A stretch of 64,000 nt of DNA, from positions 87,624,594 to 87,688,593 of the forward strand of contig CM047428.1 in the NCBI GenBank assembly GCA_026168455.1. Direction: 5' to 3'. Shown piece after piece: positions 12,544-25,511 of the stretch (position 1 is its first letter; each line of letters starts with the position of its first letter). The DNA is from Theocolax elegans (lineage: Eukaryota > Arthropoda > Insecta > Hymenoptera > Cerocephalidae). Position numbers and translations under genes: made by a program. The notes beneath the pieces are model-generated. The model saw only the letters and a program-made list of their open reading frames with translations. It did no database searches and had not been told where the DNA came from.

Positions 12544-13577
12544 GTGTGCCTCAGGGCAGTGTTCTGGGTCCGGTTTTATTTTCCATCTTTATTAACGACT
12601 TACCTAAAGTTCTCAAATATAGTAATTATATGTTATTTGCCGATGACGCCCAGGTCTATCATTCGTTTTTTCCAGCCGATATTGTTAGTGGAGTTCAACG
12701 GGTATCTCACGATGCGAACGCGATAGCTAGATGGGCATTGGAAAACGGCCTTTCATTAAATGTAAAAAAAACGAAAGTTATGATCCTGGGCAGTCAGGCT
12801 TACATTTCTCGTATTAACCTGAACACTGCTCCGAGAGTTAAATTGGGCGAAAATTTTCTGGAATACGAAAACGTGGTAAAATCATTGGGTTTATTAATTA
12901 CACCCACTCTCGACTGGTCAAGACAAGTCACGGCGATCTCCAGGCGTGTTCATGGAGTTCTGTACTCATTACGCTATTATTATAAGTCACTTTCAATGAA
13001 ACTCCGTAAGAACCTTGTGGAATCACTCATTTTTCCCCACTTCGACTATGCGTGTGCGGTCTATAATGATGTAGACCAGACTAGAAATTTAAAACTACAA
13101 AGGTTATTAAACGCTTGCGTGAGATTTGTATGGGGCAATATAGCGAGACGTGACCATGTAACCCCGTATAGACTGGGACTGAGATGGCTGTCGGTTGAGT
13201 CCAGACGCTCATATCTCATTGGCTCTCTGGCGTTTAGCATTATCGCTCACAAGTCACCTTCTTACCTGGCAGATCATTTCACCGAACTTAATACTCCTGG
13301 TCATATTCCCCGTTCCTCCTCCCGGCATCCACCTAGATCACTCATGTATCTTCCCCCACGCACCGAAGCTCTTAATAGATCATTCGTCATCACATCCACT
13401 CGTATTCTCAATCTTTTTCCATCACTCACCTTCGATCCTTCATATGTAAATAAGTTCAAAATCATGTTATTCAATCATCTGTTTGGGCTTGACCAGGCAG
13501 CCTGGTCTTTGCGGGTCACGAGTGAAGGCATAATCTCACGGTCCATCCCTCACCTGGATGTTGATGTGCTGTCGTGA
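12543..13577 (+). pseudogene. LINE reverse transcriptase, C-terminal fragment
   Basis: About 344 codons are open up to a TGA at 13575-13577. The fragment begins with GVPQGSVLGPVLFSIFINDL, the reverse-transcriptase motif upstream of the catalytic box, followed by FADD at 12636-12647 (the Y/FxDD active site) and then by LSLNVKKTKVMILG and SLGLLITPTLDW, the thumb-side motifs usual in LINEs. The C-terminal part has LQRLLNACVRFVWG and a final RT-LNRSF block typical of the LINE region after the catalytic domain. There is no start codon of its own: the upstream ATG at 12456 lies in host or microsatellite DNA. The lack of any stop or frameshift over more than 1 kb suggests a recent insertion. It cannot encode a working polymerase because the upstream palm and fingers motifs are absent. 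Confidence 0.92.
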
Positions 13578-13963
13578 TTGCTCGTGTCGCAGCGACATTT
13601 ATTTAATTTTGTATCCTGCTTGTCCAATGCGTCTACCAATTATTGGTTGTACATATATTTTATACATATATTTTATTTATTTATTTTTTATTACTGCTGT
13701 TATTGTTATACACTGATTTTATTCTATTTTATTTTATTTTATTTTATCTTATCTTATTTTATTTTGTCTTATTTTATTTTACTTGGTTTTATTTTATGTT
13801 ATTTTATTTTATTGTATTTTACACCTATTGTTGCGAGCGAACTGAAATTTATTACTTGTTATCTAGTTTTAAGAATTTATAAGCTGTAGATACTTGTATA
13901 TGGTGCCTATGGGGTATCTACCCCCTCATGGCCGAATAAACTACTCAATCAATCAATCAATCT
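12543..13963 (+). mobile_element. 5'-truncated LINE (non-LTR retrotransposon)
   Basis: The element starts inside the reverse transcriptase domain, directly after a (CT)n tract, and runs through the end of the coding region and a 3' untranslated region to a tandem AATC tail. The 3' untranslated region contains a TTTTA-type pentanucleotide tract at about 13717-13825 and an AATAAA at 13935-13940, 5' to the (AATC)n end at about 13946-13962. Missing are the endonuclease, the N-terminal half of the reverse transcriptase and any ORF1. 5' truncation is the usual product of target-primed reverse transcription. Ending in a short tandem repeat in place of poly(A) is known for several LINE clades. The clade cannot be fixed without a search; the motifs fit CR1/L2/Jockey-like elements. 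Confidence 0.9.
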
Positions 13964-16010
13964 GTATACGTACACATTTACACAGTCGACTCGTATAGTC
14001 GAGAAATATTTTTTAATATTGAGTTATTGAGTTATAATATTTTTTTTCAAACAAACTTTTTTAATATCTGCACGTTTCACTCGTTGCAAATACGCATGAT
14101 TTTTTGTTTCGCTTTGTTGATTCTATTGTTTAGAGCGTTCAAAGTTTACCGGTTTCCTTATACGGCGCGTTGCGTTGAAATAACATTCAATCGTACACCA
14201 CGCCGGAGAGAAAGAAAATTGAATATTGACTATATGGAGAAGTGGATTTGAAATGCTGCACGGAGATGCCAGGGAGTCCAATGTGTTTTAATTTATTCGG
14301 ATGCAGAGTCTATATGGGCACTCTTATTTTGTGAATCTTTGAGGAGACAACTCTACGCGTCATCATTTGGAAGAAATAATTAGGAACTTATTATGTAACG
14401 ACATTCAACAAATTCAACTATTTTTCATTTTTTTATAATTCTTTACCTAATTTTTAAGCGATAATGCCGTTTTCGACGGTACACAAGATTTTATAGATGC
14501 CAAAGTTATTTAACAACAAAAAGTTCACATATTCACTACAAAATAAAATGAAAGTTAGGTATCAACGTTAGGTATCAATATTGGTCTAATATTGAAAACC
14601 AACATAGGTACATTGGGTGCCAATATTGGACCAGTATCGAATCATTCAGTCATTTATGTGTAAGTATGACGTTACTATTAAATTAAATAATTAATGAAAG
14701 CAAGTAGTCACAAAGCAACTCCAATTTAACTTAAAGAATAATTTGGATTAAACATTTTGCCAATACTTGAAAAGTAGAATTGAAAATATTAATAAATAAT
14801 TCTAGTGAGAACTACTGAATTCAAAAAATTGACCTAGACGAGAAAAAAATGATGGGAGTATTGTTTATAGTATTAAGTATTTTAACATTTTCTTACCTAA
14901 ATACTCTAAGTACATTTGAGTTTGTTAAGATATATCAAATTTATTCAAGTATTTAAATTGAACATTTTATTTTTTTGTTTGTTAAAATTCTCGAATTTTC
15001 TTTATCCGCATACGAACATTTTTCAGTGTCGATATTATTTCGTAATCTGTGTTTTCATTACAAAATGACAATTAATCGTTTTAAATGACAAAGTCGCTCC
15101 GAACATTATAACAAACAATCGAAGGAAAGTTAAAGTAGGTCAAGACGTAGCAATTTGCAGAGAAGTAAATTTCCTTTTTAATTCGGAACATTTGATCAGG
15201 AAGTATTTTCCAGAGTTTATATCCTGCTAAAGATCTTAACACGAAAAGTCTCGGAACATTCGATGTAAATCGAAACTTGACGAAAATTTTCTAGTTCCCC
15301 CCCCCCCCCTTCATCCCAGCACCCAAAATTGTACTTTGCATTTTCGTTCAGTTCGAAATTTCATTTCACGTTCCGTGTACGAACTCACTTTTTCTTCTTC
15401 TTCTTCTCCTCTTTATTTGCTTAGCAAAAATTGATCATCAAGTGACAAAATCACCAGAAATGCAATTTTCGCGACAATTTGAATATTCTAATGAGAATTA
15501 AAATGGAATTGTAATTTCATTGGATTTGAATAAAAAAAATTACAATAGCGTTATTGCGTAATACAGATATATAGATGTGATTTTACTGTGTTTTCGACTA
15601 TATGATTAATATACACGTAGAGAAGTGTGCGAAAAATTTTGATATGTTTTTGGTGATGGTACCTAAAAATTCTAATAGTAAATGTTAATAGGAACATATT
15701 TATTTATAGCATCTTGAGAAGTAACCCTTATAAAAAAAAATTTCAAAATTTGTAAATTAAAAAATGATAGGTTTGATTAAATGTATCTGATATATTTGTG
15801 CATTATCTCAAAATTTCATTAGGGTACTGTTATATTATATGATTTTTATACTATCACGTAATATTGCTCTTATTGCATGTTGTAAGTATATTATATCCTA
15901 CAGCAAATGCGTTTGCGAGATGGCAAATGTACAAAACGACACCTAGCGGCGATGTCATGTATCTCGCGGGAGGCAGGTATTTTAAAGGAAACAGAGTTGA
16001 ACCTCAATAG
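13964..16010. other. AT-rich non-coding DNA
   Basis: No gene recognised. Near 14552-14640 there are loosely repeated words (GTTAGGTATCAA twice; TCAATATTGGTC and CCAATATTGGAC). A 13-base C run lies at about 15297-15309. At 15895-16010 a GC-richer stretch (ACACCTAGCGGCGATGTC) precedes the two-hairpin repeat and may be part of a longer host element. Confidence 0.45.
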
Positions 16011-16197
16011 TATATTATGACACTGTTGTGGGAGATGGTTTTCTACCTTTCTCGAGGTTGTTCGCACGAGCGAAGCGAGTGAGAACATCGAGAAAGGTAA
16101 AAAAACATCTTCCACAATAGTTTCATACAATATTTTATAACATTAGAACCTCAAATTCTGAAATGAATGTGAGATTTTGAGGTTAAAATGTTATAAA
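16011..16197 (+). repeat. Two-hairpin dispersed repeat, copy 1
   Basis: A unit of about 187 bp made of two adjacent palindromes. The first (16011-16133) pairs GACACTGTTGTGGGAGATGG with the inverted CATCTTCCACAATAGTTTC, and has an inner stem of CCTTTCTCGA against TCGAGAAAGG around CGAGCGAAGCGAGTGAG. The second (16135-16197) pairs TTATAACATTAGAACCTCAAA with TTTGAGGTTAAAATGTTATAA. The same unit occurs in opposite orientation at 54.8, 57.7 and 59.9 kb. It has no coding capacity and resembles a non-autonomous foldback element. I do not recognise the family. Confidence 0.8.
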
Positions 16198-17499
16198 AAT
16201 AGTTAAATATTATTGTAAATAATTACAATATTGAAAAGTATAAATGGGAATAGAATTAAAATATGCCTAATAAAGATTCGTGTTGTAATAATCGAAATAC
16301 CAGGCTGTTTTGCAATATTTCTAGTTTATCATCCCGTTATCAAGGCAGTATTCTAGGCAATATTTAAGTAAACTTCTTTTCCAGTGTACAATTCTTACAA
16401 AATTTGATAATTAAAATTATTATCAATTTTTCTCTTAAACTTGGAAAACAATTTGATATAGGTTACTATAAATGCTCACTTGAATGTTTCGTTATACAAC
16501 GTGACGTCTATTTATTATAAAAATTTTTATGTAAACATTGTACAAATATGTAATAATAACATTTTTCAAGAGAAAAATCAAATATCGATGTAAACTCCCC
16601 GCGTGGGAAAAATGTCATGAAAAAAATATTGGAAAATAATTACTTGGAAAATCTTGGTGAAATCGTGGTTAATGAGCAGAATCGACGTGTTGGCGATAAA
16701 AATATTATTTAAATTTTAATATGAAAAATTGTTGACAATATATACAGTAATAACATTTTAATATAAGCTATAAAAAATTATATTTCTATCATTCCAAAAT
16801 CTCATTCCATTCTCCTCACCATTAACGTGAACACCAGGTTAGGAAATTTGGTTTAACCCGTTTTTTAACCTGAATTTACCAAATAGATAAAAATAATAAA
16901 ATAGCTCAATTGGCAAGGGAAAAGACTTGGTATAATAATGGAAGTTCTGAGGTTGAAATGTCGAAAAGATTATTTAAAATAAATATAAAGTTGACAATAT
17001 TTTGCAGCGAACTTTAATAATTTTTGTTAAATAATTTTTACAACAAACATGTTGCAAAAGAAACAAGGTGAATATTACATTCAGTATCTATACGATTTCG
17101 CTAATTTTTTATAAGCAAATATTTTCCAATGAATTATATACATTAAATAATTGAATATTGTTGTATGCAGTTGAGATCGTTAAAATGAAGAGATGTCCCC
17201 CGAATAAATAAAATAAATGTAAAGTAAGAGAATGACGATGACCGATTAACTTTTGGATAATGTTGAGGTGGAGGTTATAGAAACGCGTGAAATTAACATG
17301 TAAATCTAAGACGACAGAGCGCATAACTGATAACGAAAGACAATACGGACGGTCGTCGAGGGCAACATTGGAAAACGCAATCAAAGCCAGTCAGTCCACA
17401 GACAGACACATTGCGAGGGTATTTGCAATAAAACGAGACATATATATATATAGGTAGATGGGTGGATGGTACGAAACACGCGATTAATACTATGCTAAT
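16198..17499. other. AT-rich non-coding DNA
   Basis: Nothing recognisable on either strand. The 91-codon antisense frame at 17109-17384 has no domain. Confidence 0.5.
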
Positions 17500-17666
17500 T
17501 TAATATACCGCGGGCCCGGGCCGCCCGTGATGAATTTCATATCGTGTTAATGCATCGGACAACACTTGTTTAACGGCCATTAGCATACTAAACAAAATCA
17601 GGCTTGTCGCCCGCTTAGGACCGTCCCCGAAATCCCACCTCCCTCTCTCCAACTCTATGGATACGA

Positions 17667-17671
<5 letters not shown>

Positions 17672-17703
<32 letters not shown>
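17672..17703. repeat. (GA)n microsatellite
   Basis: Sixteen GA units followed by a degenerate GGGAGAGAAGGAGAGG tail. Confidence 0.95.
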
Positions 17704-17710
<7 letters not shown>

Positions 17711-18001
17711 AGGAGAGGTGGGATGAATGGGTTATGGGGAATCGCATATTTCTCGGATTTTCGTGGAACCGGGAGAGAATTTACGAGGGCGTGCTTTATC
17801 GCGAGTTTCTTCATGATTTCCTCGGCAGTATTGCGGAATTTCGATGAAAAGAGTTCCGGACCACCGAGAAATTATCGATTTAATGTTCTCGCACGAGGTG
17901 TGCACTGCGGGACGGAGGACGCCTCGGGGACCTGGGCACGTCCTACATAAAAGAAAATTAAATCTAACCGATCTCTTTCAAATGTTCTCTATACATAGTT
18001 C

Positions 18002-18052
18002 CTCTCTCTCTCTCTCTCTCTCTCTGCCTCTCTCTTTGTGTGTGTGTGTGTG
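18002..18052. repeat. Compound (CT)n-(GT)n microsatellite
   Basis: Twelve CT units, a GCCTCTCTCTTT spacer and then eight GT units. Confidence 0.95.
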
Positions 18053-19054
18053 CAGTGTAAAACTTAGCGGACTCACCGCGTTGTCTTAGTTAATTGTTCG
18101 GAATGGTATGTACATCGACGTGTTTGTCCCTTTAGATTCATCTCATGGACGCACCCAAGCACAATCGAAAAATATTCATTGATCGCCATGAACGAATATA
18201 TATCTGTACACCGAAACTTGGTGAAATTATTACTGTGACAATTTTAGGAGTCTCCATAGATATTTTTATTCAAATTTTGTTTTAACGAAGTATTTCAATA
18301 TTGTTTGTTATACGTGTAAAATTATTAGACCATGGAAAATTATATATTGCGCTTAAATCGTTCATCGAAAAAATATTATTAAAGAACAAACGCACGTTTT
18401 TTTATTAAGATAATCAAATGACGTTCCTTGAGTTTTTTAGAATAATTTAGTAATAATAATAAATATTTTATTCGGTGATTATGGTATACATAAACTATGT
18501 CATTGATGTAAAAATCAGGAAAAATTCGGGTATACTGTTCAGGATTTTATTCAAAATTCATTGTGCTGTTTATAAAAAAATATGAACAATTACCATTCTC
18601 TGAGACTGACATGCCTTTAATATAATTAAAAAAAATTAAGAAATACTTGGTCCGAATAAATTATACGTTTCTTCCTCGTTTAAATCAACATTTGTGGTTA
18701 AGCGCGATAAATTGTTTATTATAGGAATTTAATCATCTCCACCCGAGATATTTTCGTTTAAAAATAAAAAATAAATACCTCTTTTTAGCGAAAGGTATTT
18801 CTTGCAATTAATAATAATAATAAATAATGAAAAATTAATGAAAAAATATTCTTTATCTTTGGTGTAAGCGAATAACAATATCGAGTGTGATATCCTTTCG
18901 AATACTCGAATTGTAAAAGGGAGAAAAAGCGAAAAAGGACGTGTGTATATACATATATGAACAATGAACAAAGAAAAGGACATTAAAAATTCCCTAGGTA
19001 TGAGGAAAACGAGGGTGTATCTCAAGCAATTCAGAGAGTGACGACGGCGAACGA

Positions 19055-19087
<33 letters not shown>
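19055..19087. repeat. (CA)n microsatellite
   Basis: Sixteen CA units. It produces the Val-Cys run in the antisense frame ending at 18729. Confidence 0.95.
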
Positions 19088-19091
<4 letters not shown>

Positions 19092-20142
19092 CCTCGTCAT
19101 TTCTTTACAAGATATTCTCTGTGTAGGTGAGACTGTGGATGTGAAGACATACCCAGGAGATTCGTAATAAATTCACCTCGAGAGATGATACCTCAGGACG
19201 TAAACATACGACTCTTGGGGGATATCACTTCCTTCCGATGTGCCTATGTAGTCTACGTGTTTGCGCGTGTGGGTGTACCACTCTTTTATTCACATGCAAC
19301 CGAAGAGTGAAAGATCGACTATTATTTTCTCCGATGAGACTATGTTTCGACGCTTGTTTTTCTTCTACACGTTTTCAAGCAAATTTTCAGAATATTCATA
19401 ACTTTCAAGTTTCTTGGAGGTTTCTCTCTTTCTTACCTCATCGACGTTAGATGTCTCGTAAAATTGGATATTATTAATAAAGGACACATTAATTTACGGA
19501 ATTTAAATTTTATGAAGTATCACAATAATAACAAAATTTAATTTAGTGAACGTAACCTCGTATTATAAAGGATGTGAACTCAAAAACTACTAAGCATTTC
19601 TATAGCTAAATTTGATGCACAAATAAAATTTGTTGTAAACGAAGAATTAATCGACATTTATTTAATATATTAATTTCTTTCAATTGCGTATAATTTTACG
19701 TAATATACTTTACCCGCAATGATAAATATTTAAATATACGTCACGGTAAATTTCTTTTTTAAAAATACTTACCTTTCAACTTCGAAACGATCAAATTTCT
19801 AACTGGTCTTTTGGTTAGAGTAATATTACGTAGACAATGTTCGTAATAAAACGTCATTGGTAATATTATAAAGCGCGATTACATCGAAATAGTTAAATTT
19901 TAGGTTTTCTTTTAGGGCTCTGGGTAATAAAATTATATGGCAGTATTTAGCAAAGAGAGCAGACGAAGAGAAAGAGGGAGAGGAAGGGAGGGAGAGAGAG
20001 AGAGAAATCGGATTGTCTAAATTTGAGCATGGAAATAGTGGCTAGTTTAAACATTAAACTTTAAAAGTTTAAGTGCAATTTCGCGTTGAAATCGATGGCG
20101 CATTATATTTTAGATGTGTCTACATTACGATGAATAGTGAGG

Positions 20143-20148
<6 letters not shown>

Positions 20149-20181
<33 letters not shown>
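20149..20181. repeat. (GA)n microsatellite
   Basis: About 16 GA units flanked by GGGAGG. Confidence 0.95.
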
Positions 20182-20184
<3 letters not shown>

Positions 20185-20806
20185 CCATCCACTTTGTAAA
20201 TTAGCGCCGAGTGTTTAATAATTAATGTATAGTCATTTCGATGAACGGACGATGAGTGATATCCAGCGTTTGAAACAAGCATTTAAACAAATTTACCATT
20301 TTTCTTGGGATCTTTCCTTTTTAAAATGTATATTCAGGAAATATCTTATTGAGATTATGATGTAACGGACGATTGTATTCTCGAAAATGCTGAAAGTAAA
20401 TTTTTTTAACCAGTTAATTAAAATTCAGTAAGCGATTGAAATTTAACAAATTTCTTACTTCATTTCTTGTAACTTTTTGAAGAAAAATTAATTTTTACCT
20501 TTCTGAATGTTTATGTTTTTTAATTCAAGTGTTTGTCATAAATATGCATGAAGAAATGAAAAAATATTATGTAGATATATTCTTCATATTCAACTAATCT
20601 CAAAATTTGAAGATTCATTTTTTGACTTTTCAAAAGATTGATCTATAAAATAATTCTGTTTCGTGTGATCATATGTTTTAAGTTCACTCTTGCAAAGTGA
20701 TTTTTATCACTCAGTGAATATCGAGCAGTTAAAATGTCTCGCAAGCGAAGAGTGATATATTTACTTAAAATTTGCAGCCGAACTGAGTGTTAAAATCTTC
20801 TAAGAT

Positions 20807-23158
20807 TTGTCAATCTTGTATTGTGAAATATTCATTCATTTAACCAGCTGTTCCAACACTAATTTATTTATATATTTATTGGCAAATGATGATATAATGA
20901 AAATTATTTCATTACCTAAAGATAAACAAGATCTTGTGCAACCATTTGTAATAAATGTCACTGAAACTAACTGAGATAGACTTAAATTTATATATTTTAG
21001 GTAAAATATTAACAAAAACACTTTTAATATTCATTAATATTTTTTACCATACCGATATTAATATTTCCCAGACAGTAAATCGACTTCGAGATCACGTGTT
21101 TTGTTTTACAAATTTTACTATGCTTACATCACAATATTTATCCAAAACATTTAGATACTTTTTAGAATAATTTTTTTTCTCAATTTACCGTAGACGCACA
21201 TTCATACTCCGTTATAAAATTTCAGGCGTGGGTTGCCGTTTAATTAAACCGATCCAATCAATCGATGCAGCGTAAACACAAATTATTTGATAAAGTAAAA
21301 AAACACGCAAAGCATAACGATCGCCAATTTGATGAGAATATTCATAAACAATTAGTTTTTACGGAGCAGTAATCAGCTATAACAATTTTAATGTTACACG
21401 GTAACAAAAATCCACCTGTACGTGAGGTGAAAATGAGATTGAAAATTAAACGAGCGATGCATTCTTTTCCCTCAACAAACTGCAACATTTAATAAAATTT
21501 TTTACAAAACTGTTAAAATTTTTCACTAAGATAACCCATCGAAGTTAATACACCCTCATCAAATTTACGAACGCTTCGTTGGCAATTGACGAGCCGCGAA
21601 AATGTCAGTAACGCTTGGTGTGTAAAAGTGACCGCATTGTGTAGCCCGCTTTAAAAAAGAGAGGAGAAAAAACCACGCAGGGACACAAAAACGAAGCGCG
21701 GTTTATTTATCGGAAAATTTTCGTCGTAATCGTAAATGCGCATCGAGATAAAAAAAAAACAAATAATTTTCTTTGGGTGATGGAGAAACGAAAAGTTAAT
21801 TGTAATACAGGAATTAACAAGAAAAAAAAGGAAAAAAAGAAAAGTATACGCGGTACGCGTGGAACGCGAGTACCCTTTTAATTATCGCATACTCTTGATT
21901 TTATTTATTCGGGTGGATCGATAAATTATTTTCCGCCTCATTTATAACAACACAACTTTTCGAAGAACGAAAAAAAAAGAAAACAAAATTCTCGGCGATA
22001 CGGGAACATTGGAAAATTTGTGTGTGTTGGTATAGAATTAAAACACTTTTGTTACGAAGTGAAGATGATATTAATTGCTAAGAAAAATGGTAACGACAAA
22101 AAAAAAGAAAAATAATTGCCAATCGTTACCAAGTTTCGTTAATGAACGAGGCTGCCGTTACGACTTTCCGGTTGAATCGACCATTTTATAACCTGTACAT
22201 TAATTTTAATGGGATGTTAAAATTTAATTTTTCATAACGTGCTTTTTTTCACTTCACTGTCAATTAAATTCGTTTCGCATGATACGTACATTACGTAATG
22301 TATTAAATTTTATTACGTTTAATCGATTTCACCCTCCTGGTTTTTTAGTTATATATATATATATAATTACGTTAAACATTGTACATTAAAAATTCACGTT
22401 ATCACTTTTATTACCATTGCCGATAATGTTCTTCTTGAACTGTTTTTTTTTAGTTTCAGTTGGATATGTCTGCTTTTATATAAATAAATGTGACACTTAA
22501 CACGACGTTTGTCTATTATTTAGCATTTATAAAATTATAACGAATTCTAGAGTAGCATGCGAATTTATAGATTTTTGTTTTTATTTGAAACCATGCTTTG
22601 TTAATCAATTATTTTTTTTGTTTAAAACGTCGAAAAATGTCCATTTTAAAATGTAATTGGAGTAGTACAATTATTTGTTAGCGTTTTTTTTAAATAAAAT
22701 GAAAATATTACAAATTTGCGAATGTCGTACAAATTGCTAAGTTAATATAACCCTTGGTGTTACGAAAATCTTTATAGAATTTGATGTTTTATGACTCGTT
22801 AAGAGTGATTTTTTATTTCAAATTTTAAAAAGTATTTTTTACTATTTTTAAACATATGAATAATTTTATTGATTTTATTTAATTTTTAATGATTTTTTAA
22901 CCATGAGACTGAAAATCACATATTTTAGATAGGATATTTACGATATTTACGATTTTTTATTGTTGGTCACCTCAGTAGAAATTGAAGACTTTAGTTCTTG
23001 GTTGAGTTGTTAGCTTTCGGGAAAAAAATGTTTTAAGAGTTTTTAATTAATAAGTATCTGCGAAGCACAGAGATTTTCCATTGTTGTATGCCAATCTGAC
23101 GTCTCTTTTCGCAAAACACTCTAATACGTTCAACAATAACAGAAAACAAATCTTATTC
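20807..23158. repeat. 2.35-kb tandem duplication, copy 1
   Basis: The whole segment is repeated head to tail directly downstream at an offset of about 2,352 bp with near identity; the visible differences are mostly one-base indels in homopolymers and a few substitutions. No gene is recognised inside. Landmarks are a (TA)n at about 22351-22363, the words CGCGGTACGCGTGGAACGCG and an A-rich purine stretch. A 71-codon frame beginning MSLKLTE at 20955 has no recognisable domain and is truncated to 69 codons by an indel in the other copy. Confidence 0.93.
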
Positions 23159-25511
23159 TTGTCAATCTTGTATTGTGAAATATTCATTCATTTAACCAGC
23201 TGTTCCAACACTAATTTATTTATATATTTATTGGCAAATGATTATATAATGAAAATATTTCATTACCTAAAGATAAACAAGATCTTGTGCAACCATTTGT
23301 AATAAATGTCACTGAAACTAACTGAGATAGACTTAAATTTATATATTTTAGGTAAAATATTAACAAAAACACTTTTAATATTCATTAATATTTTTTACCA
23401 TACCGATATTAATATTTCCCAGACAGTAAATCGACTTCGAGATCACGTGTTTGTTTTACAAATTTTACTATGCTTACATCACAATATTTATCCAAAACAT
23501 TTAGATACTTTTTAGAATAATTTTTTTCTCAATTTACCGTAGACGCACATTCATACTCCGTTATAAAATTTCAGGCGTGGGATTGCCGTTTAATTAAACC
23601 GATCCAATCAATCGATGCAGCGTAAACACAAATTATTTGATAAAGTAAAAAAACACGCAAAACATAACGATCGCCAATTTGATGAGAATATTCATAAACA
23701 ATTAGTTTTTACGGAGCAGTAATCAGCTATAACAATTTTAATGTTACACGGTAACAAAAATCCACCTGTACGTGAGGTGAAAATGAGATTGAAAATTAAA
23801 CGAACGATGCATTCTTTTCCCTCAACAAACTGCAACATTTAATAAAATTTTTTACAAAACTGTTAAAATTTTTCACTAAGATAACCCATCGAAGTTAATA
23901 CACCCTCATCAAATTTACGAACGCTTCGTTGGCAATTGACGAGCCGCGAAAATGTCAGTAACGCTTGGTGTGTAAAAGTGACCGCATTGTGTAGCCCGCT
24001 TTAAAAAGAGAGGAGAAAAAACCACGCAGGGACACAAAAACGAAGCGCGGTTTATTTATCGGAAAATTTTCGTCGTAATCGTAAATGCGCATCGAGATAA
24101 AAAAAAAACAAATAATTTTCTTTGGGTGATGGAGAAACGAAAAGTTAATTGTAATACAGGAATTAACAAGAAAAAAAAGGAAAAAAAGAAAAGTATACGC
24201 GGTACGCGTGGAACGCGAGTACCCTTTTAATTATCGCATACTCTTGATTTTATTTATTCGGGTGGATCGATAAATTATTTTCCGCCTCATTTATAACAAC
24301 ACAACTTTTCGAAAGAACGAAAAAAAAAGAAAACAAAATTCTCGGCGATACGGGAACATTGGAAAATTTGTGTGTGTTGGTATAGAATTAAAACACTTTT
24401 GTTACGAAGTGAAGATGATATTAATTGCTAAGAAAAATGGTAACGACAAAAAAAAGAAAAATAATTGCCAATCGTTACCAAGTTTCGTTAATGAACGAGG
24501 CTGCCGTTACGACTTTCCGGTTGAATCGACCATTTTATAACCTGTACATTAATTTTAATGGGATGTTAAAATTTAATTTTTCATAACGTGCTTTTTTTCA
24601 CTTCACTGTCAATTAAATTCGTTTCGCATGATACGTACATTACGTAATGTATTAAATTTTATTACGTTTAATCGATTTCACCCTCCTGGTTTTTTAGTTA
24701 TATATATATATATAATTACGTTAAACGTTGTACATTAAAAATTCACGTTATCACTTTTATTACCATTGCCGATAATGTTCTTCTTGAACTGTTTTTTTTT
24801 AGTTTCAGTTGGATATGTCTGCTTTTATATAAATAAATGTGACACTTAACACGACGTTTGTCTATTATTTAGCATTTATAAAATTATAACGAATTCTAGA
24901 GTAGCATGCGAATTTTATAGATTTTTGTTTTTATTTGAAACCATGCTTTGTTAATCAATTATTTTTTTTGTTTAAAACGTCGAAAAATGTCCATTTTTAA
25001 AATGTAATTGGAGTAGTACAATTATTTGTTAGCGTTTTTTTTAAATAAAATGAAAATATTACAAATTTGCGAATGTCGTACAAATTGCTAAGTTAATATA
25101 ACCCTTGGTGTTACGAAAATCTTTATAGAATTTGATGTTTTATGACTCGTTAAGAGTGATTTTTTATTTCAAATTTTAAAAAGTATTTTTTACTATTTTT
25201 AAACATATGAATAATTTTATTGATTTTATTTAATTTTTAATGATTTTTTAACCATGAGACTGAAAATCACATATTTTAGATAGGATATTTACGATATTTA
25301 CGATTTTTTATTGTTGGTCACCTCAGTAGAAATTGAAGACTTTAAAGTTCTTGGTTGAGTTGTTAGCTTTCGGGAAAAAAATGTTTTAAGAGTTTTTAAT
25401 TAATAAGTATCTGCGAAGCACAGAGATTTTCCATTGTTGTATGCCAATCTGACGTCTCTTTTCGCAAAACACTCTAATACGTTCAACAATAACAGAAAAC
25501 AAATCTTATTC
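23159..25511. repeat. 2.35-kb tandem duplication, copy 2
   Basis: Near-identical copy of the preceding segment. The junction at 23159-23162 carries TTGT, which is present both at the left breakpoint (20807-20810) and at the right breakpoint (25512-25515), so the duplication is bounded by 4 bp of microhomology. The right copy ends cleanly into unique DNA (TATTCTTTTATTATTTG). Confidence 0.93.

Larger units (their letters stand above)
17500..18060. other. GC-richer island with (GA)n and (CT)n/(GT)n tracts
   Basis: The part 17505-17640 is unique-looking, with CGCGGGCCCGGGCCGCC and, just upstream at 17483-17505, TAATACTATGCTAATTTAAT. It is followed by (GA)n at 17672-17703, a second mixed segment at 17705-17960, then (CT)n at 18002-18025 and (GT)n at 18037-18052. 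The open frames on both strands here read through the microsatellites and have no domain. A conserved regulatory island is possible. Confidence 0.35.
18061..20806. other. AT-rich non-coding DNA
   Basis: No gene recognised. It contains the (CA)n tract listed separately and purine tracts at 19970-20006 and 20149-20181. The 70-codon frame at 19238-19450 has no recognisable domain. Confidence 0.5.
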
